From: DASZCR01 sp035942915
GTDB taxonomy: Bacteria > Acidobacteriota > Blastocatellia > Pyrinomonadales > Pyrinomonadaceae
DNA length: 15,904 bases
Assembly (NCBI GenBank): GCA_035942915.1
Contig: DASZCR010000055.1
Coordinates: forward strand, 1 to 15,904
Reading direction: 5' to 3'
The notes under the pieces are model-generated. The model searched no databases and was not told the DNA's origin. It saw only the letters and a program-made list of their open reading frames with translations. Both the position numbers and the translations under genes were made by a program. Below, one piece after another: positions 13,664 through 15,904 of this stretch; position 1 is the stretch's first letter; the number at the start of each line of letters is the position of its first letter.

Positions 13664-14356
13664 TTAGCGGCGACGCCGACCCCTGCTGGCCGCGCCGCTC
13701 GTCGTAAACGAAAGACTCTCGGACTCGCCCGGCACGCTCATCAGCGAAAGCCCGCCCGTGCCGAGACGGCGCGCGCGCACGGAGATGAATCTGCCGGGGT
13801 TGCCGCCCTCGCCCGGCCCCAATTCCATCGTGACGCCGGTATAGCCGCGCGTCGTGACGGCGATGAAGCGTCCTGAGTGGTTCATCGAGCCGGACGTGAG
13901 CGTGTAAGTGTTGCCGGTGATAGTGAGGGTCGCTTCTTCGTTGTTGACGCCGTGAGCGGGCATGCTGATACGACCCGTGTAAGTGCCGGAGAGGTCTTCA
14001 GTCGTCCCGCCGCCGGTGTTGGTCGTGTCCTGCACGCTGCCCGCCGCATTGGTCGCCTGCATGGTGGTGTCGCCCGTCATGTTGGCGTTAGTGTTGGCGT
14101 CCATCCCGGCATTGGTGTTCATCATGCGGGCGCGGCGGTTGGCGCGTCGATTGGCGCGACGTGCGCGGCGATTAGCACGACGGGTAGCGCGGCGCGACCC
14201 CATGTTCGCCATGTTGTGTCCCTGCATGTTCCCGCCCTCGCTGGTGTTGGCGTTCTGCGCCAGTGCCGATGAGAGGTCGACGGAACAGAGGGCGACCAAC
14301 ACGAAGGCCGCAATCAAAAGGGAAAAGGTCAACTTTGCGCTGCTGCTCTTGCTCAC
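13664..14356 (-). CDS. Secreted Arg/Ala-rich protein of unknown function
   Basis: I do not recognise a family. 230 residues from GTG 14356, supported by a near-perfect ribosome site (CTCCTCC at 14364-14370 on the plus strand, 7 nt away). A signal peptide is clear: MSKSSSAKL, hydrophobic core about 10-30, probable cleavage after SSALAQ (about 34). Next come a Met/Asn stretch and a strongly basic repeat, residues about 54-77, made of ANRRA/RRAR units, then an Asn/Thr/Met-rich linker. The last ~110 residues look like a small beta-rich domain (DLSGTYTGRISMPAHGVNNEEATLTITGNTYTL) ending in GRRRR. The basic repeat might bind polysaccharide, phosphate or nucleic acid at the surface (inference). It appears monocistronic, with hairpins after its stop. 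Confidence 0.8.
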   Translation of the reverse strand: MSKSSSAKLTFSLLIAAFVLVALCSVDLSSALAQNANTSEGGNMQGHNMANMGSRRATRRANRRARRANRRANRRARMMNTNAGMDANTNANMTGDTTMQATNAAGSVQDTTNTGGGTTEDLSGTYTGRISMPAHGVNNEEATLTITGNTYTLTSGSMNHSGRFIAVTTRGYTGVTMELGPGEGGNPGRFISVRARRLGTGGLSLMSVPGESESLSFTTSGAASRGRRRR

Positions 14357-14536
14357 GGATGTTCTCCTCCTGTCATGAACTGCGCATCCTCGGTCGGGTA
14401 CACACGAGACGCGTCAGTGGGTGATACATCGACCAACGTAAGGGGACGACGTGGGAACAATCTGAGACTGCGAAGAATACGCGTAGTTTCGCACAAACCA
14501 CGCCCCGGTTGCACCAAAAATCTTTCCGCACGCCGT

Positions 14537-15904
14537 CTACACCAGCGTCGGCGGCAGCACGAACTGACCGAGGTGCGGCCCTTCGTAGTTGAGACTCAGG
14601 CGCAACGCCAGTTCCAGAGCGTCGCGCGTCTCTTCGGGACGAATGACGGCATCGACGAAGCCGCGCGCGGCGGCGTACTTGGCGTCCAACTGCTGCTCGT
14701 AATCGGCGCGCACGCGCTCCATCTCCGCACGCAGACGCTCGTCCGGTTCGCGCCCCTCGCGCTTGAGCCGTTCGAGTTGTGTGCCGTAGATGGCCTGCAC
14801 GGCCGAGTCGCCTTCCATCACGCCCATCCTGCCCGTCGGCCAACTGAAGATGAAGTCCGGGTCGAAGCCCTGACCGGCCATCGCATAGTAGCCCGCGCCG
14901 GAGGCGTGATTGACGGTGAGGACGATTTTCGGCACGGTCGCCGTCGCCATCGCCTCGACGAAGCGCGCGCCCGCGCGAATGATGCCCGAATGCTCCGCCT
15001 CTGCACCGACCATGAAGCCCGACACGTCTTGAATGAAGAGGAGCGGCGTCGAATGGCGGTTGCAAGCCTCTATGAAATAGGCGACCTTCTCGGCCGAGTC
15101 CGTGTAGATGATGCCGCCGAACTTCGGCGGGCGTCCGCCGGGCTGACGGATGAGGCCGCGATTGTTGGCGATAACGCCGACCTGTATGCCGCGCACGCGC
15201 GCGTGTCCCGTCAGCATCTCCTTCGCATAGTCGGCCTGAAACTCGTCGAGATGTCCTTCGTCGAGAATACAACGCAAGAGTTCGCGCGCGTCGTAGGGTT
15301 GACGATGGTCTTCGGGTATCAACTCGTAGAGGTCTGCGGCGGGACGCGCCGCCTCCGCGCTCTCGGCCAGAGACGCACGCCCGCGCACGCTCACAGGTAG
15401 TTCCGAGACGATTTCACGAATCTTTGCGAGGCAGGCTTCGTCCGACTCGACGCGGTAGTGCGCCACGCCCGACAACTCCGTATGCGTGCGCGCGCCGCCG
15501 AGAGTCTCGTTGTCGATGGTCTGCCCCGTCGCGCCTTTGACCAGATTCGCCCCGCCCAGTCCCATGAAGGACGTGCCTTCGACCATGATGATGATGTCGG
15601 AGAGCGCAGGCAGATAAGCGCCTCCGGCCACGCACGGCCCCATCACCGCCGCAATCTGCGGGACGTGCAGGTAACGCCGCATCACGGAGTTGTAATAGAA
15701 GATGCGCGCCGCGCCGTACTGACCGGGAAAGACTCCGCCCTGATATGGAAGATTGACCCCGGCCGAATCGACGAGATAGATAATCGGCACGCGCGACCTC
15801 ATCGCAATCTCCTGCGCGCGCAGAATCTTCTTAATCGTCTCCGGCCACCAAGAGCCGGCCTTGACGGTCGCATCGTTGGCGACCACGACGCACTCGCGCC
15901 CGCC
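14537..15904 (-). CDS. Acyl-CoA carboxylase beta (carboxyltransferase) subunit, N-terminus cut by window
   Basis: The carboxyltransferase subunit of a biotin-dependent acyl-CoA carboxylase (propionyl-, methylcrotonyl- or geranyl-CoA type), transferring CO2 from carboxybiotin to acyl-CoA. About 455 residues are visible to the stop at 14537-14539; the frame remains open at the right edge, so roughly 80-100 residues are missing. Motifs include VVVANDATVKAGSW, VDSAGVNLPYQGGVFP, the first oxyanion loop MGPCVAGGAYLPALSD, TSFMGLGGANLVKGATG, and the second-domain FIQDVSGFMVG, NHASGAGYYAMAGQGFDPDFIFSWPTGRMGVMEGD. ANDATVK and the SAGVNLPYQGGVFP region resemble methylcrotonyl-CoA carboxylase-type subunits, which would fit leucine or terpenoid degradation with the AtuA operon. 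The substrate is not decided by the sequence. No biotin carboxylase subunit is in view. Confidence 0.93.
   Translation of the reverse strand, partial: GGRECVVVANDATVKAGSWWPETIKKILRAQEIAMRSRVPIIYLVDSAGVNLPYQGGVFPGQYGAARIFYYNSVMRRYLHVPQIAAVMGPCVAGGAYLPALSDIIIMVEGTSFMGLGGANLVKGATGQTIDNETLGGARTHTELSGVAHYRVESDEACLAKIREIVSELPVSVRGRASLAESAEAARPAADLYELIPEDHRQPYDARELLRCILDEGHLDEFQADYAKEMLTGHARVRGIQVGVIANNRGLIRQPGGRPPKFGGIIYTDSAEKVAYFIEACNRHSTPLLFIQDVSGFMVGAEAEHSGIIRAGARFVEAMATATVPKIVLTVNHASGAGYYAMAGQGFDPDFIFSWPTGRMGVMEGDSAVQAIYGTQLERLKREGREPDERLRAEMERVRADYEQQLDAKYAAARGFVDAVIRPEETRDALELALRLSLNYEGPHLGQFVLPPTLV

Noticed and set aside
13664..14356. CRISPR-like or tandem DNA repeat in the Arg/Asn-rich region
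   Set aside because: The repetition is at the ANRRA codon level, with variable short units and no spacers.
14373..15272. 299-residue minus-strand Arg-rich ORF
   Set aside because: It is an alternative frame of the acyl-CoA carboxylase gene with heavily Arg-biased, non-protein-like sequence.

Overview
The window is high-GC, densely packed bacterial DNA. The mix of genes (split B12-dependent acyl-CoA mutase, AtuA-family cluster, acyl-CoA carboxylase, DUF3298 protein, GlsB/YeaQ protein) and a palindromic repeat that translates to 'KISRKDA' suggest Acidobacteriota, perhaps Blastocatellia. That placement is inference. It looks like ordinary chromosome; no phage, IS, CRISPR, tRNA or rRNA is visible.

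Layout. (1) 1-1407, minus: a sigma-54-dependent activator running off the left edge. Divergent from it is a small GlsB/YeaQ-type membrane protein (1832-2110) preceded by a near-consensus -24/-12 sigma-54 promoter and followed by a strong intrinsic terminator. (2) 2568-4368, plus: a phosphohexomutase overlapping an FtsB/DivIC-like division protein that starts at TTG. (3) 4701-8268, plus: an operon for a two-subunit cobalamin acyl-CoA mutase whose active-site residues (Phe90, Gln208) match isobutyryl-CoA mutase rather than methylmalonyl-CoA mutase. A secreted DUF3298-like protein lies between the two subunit genes, and a short, catalytically degenerate crotonase follows. (4) 8265-9432, plus: phenylalanine 4-hydroxylase. 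Its 270-nt upstream region holds a TTGACA promoter, a 35-codon ORF with six Tyr codons among residues 6-15, and an intrinsic terminator ending 25 nt before the gene. This is the architecture of a tyrosine-sensing attenuator and is the most interesting signal in the window. (5) 13461 down to 9439, minus: a tightly coupled five-gene operon of AtuA N-part, Nudix hydrolase, AtuA C-part, epoxide-hydrolase-like protein and enoyl-CoA hydratase. (6) 13462-13663: three strong inverted repeats, one a perfect 23-bp palindromic element. (7) 13664-14356, minus: a secreted Arg/Ala-rich unknown protein. (8) 14537 to the right edge, minus: an acyl-CoA carboxylase beta subunit, N-terminus cut by the window.

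The common theme is catabolism of branched-chain, terpenoid-like and aromatic carbon through CoA thioesters (mutase, crotonases, biotin-dependent carboxylase, AtuA), with Phe-to-Tyr conversion attached.
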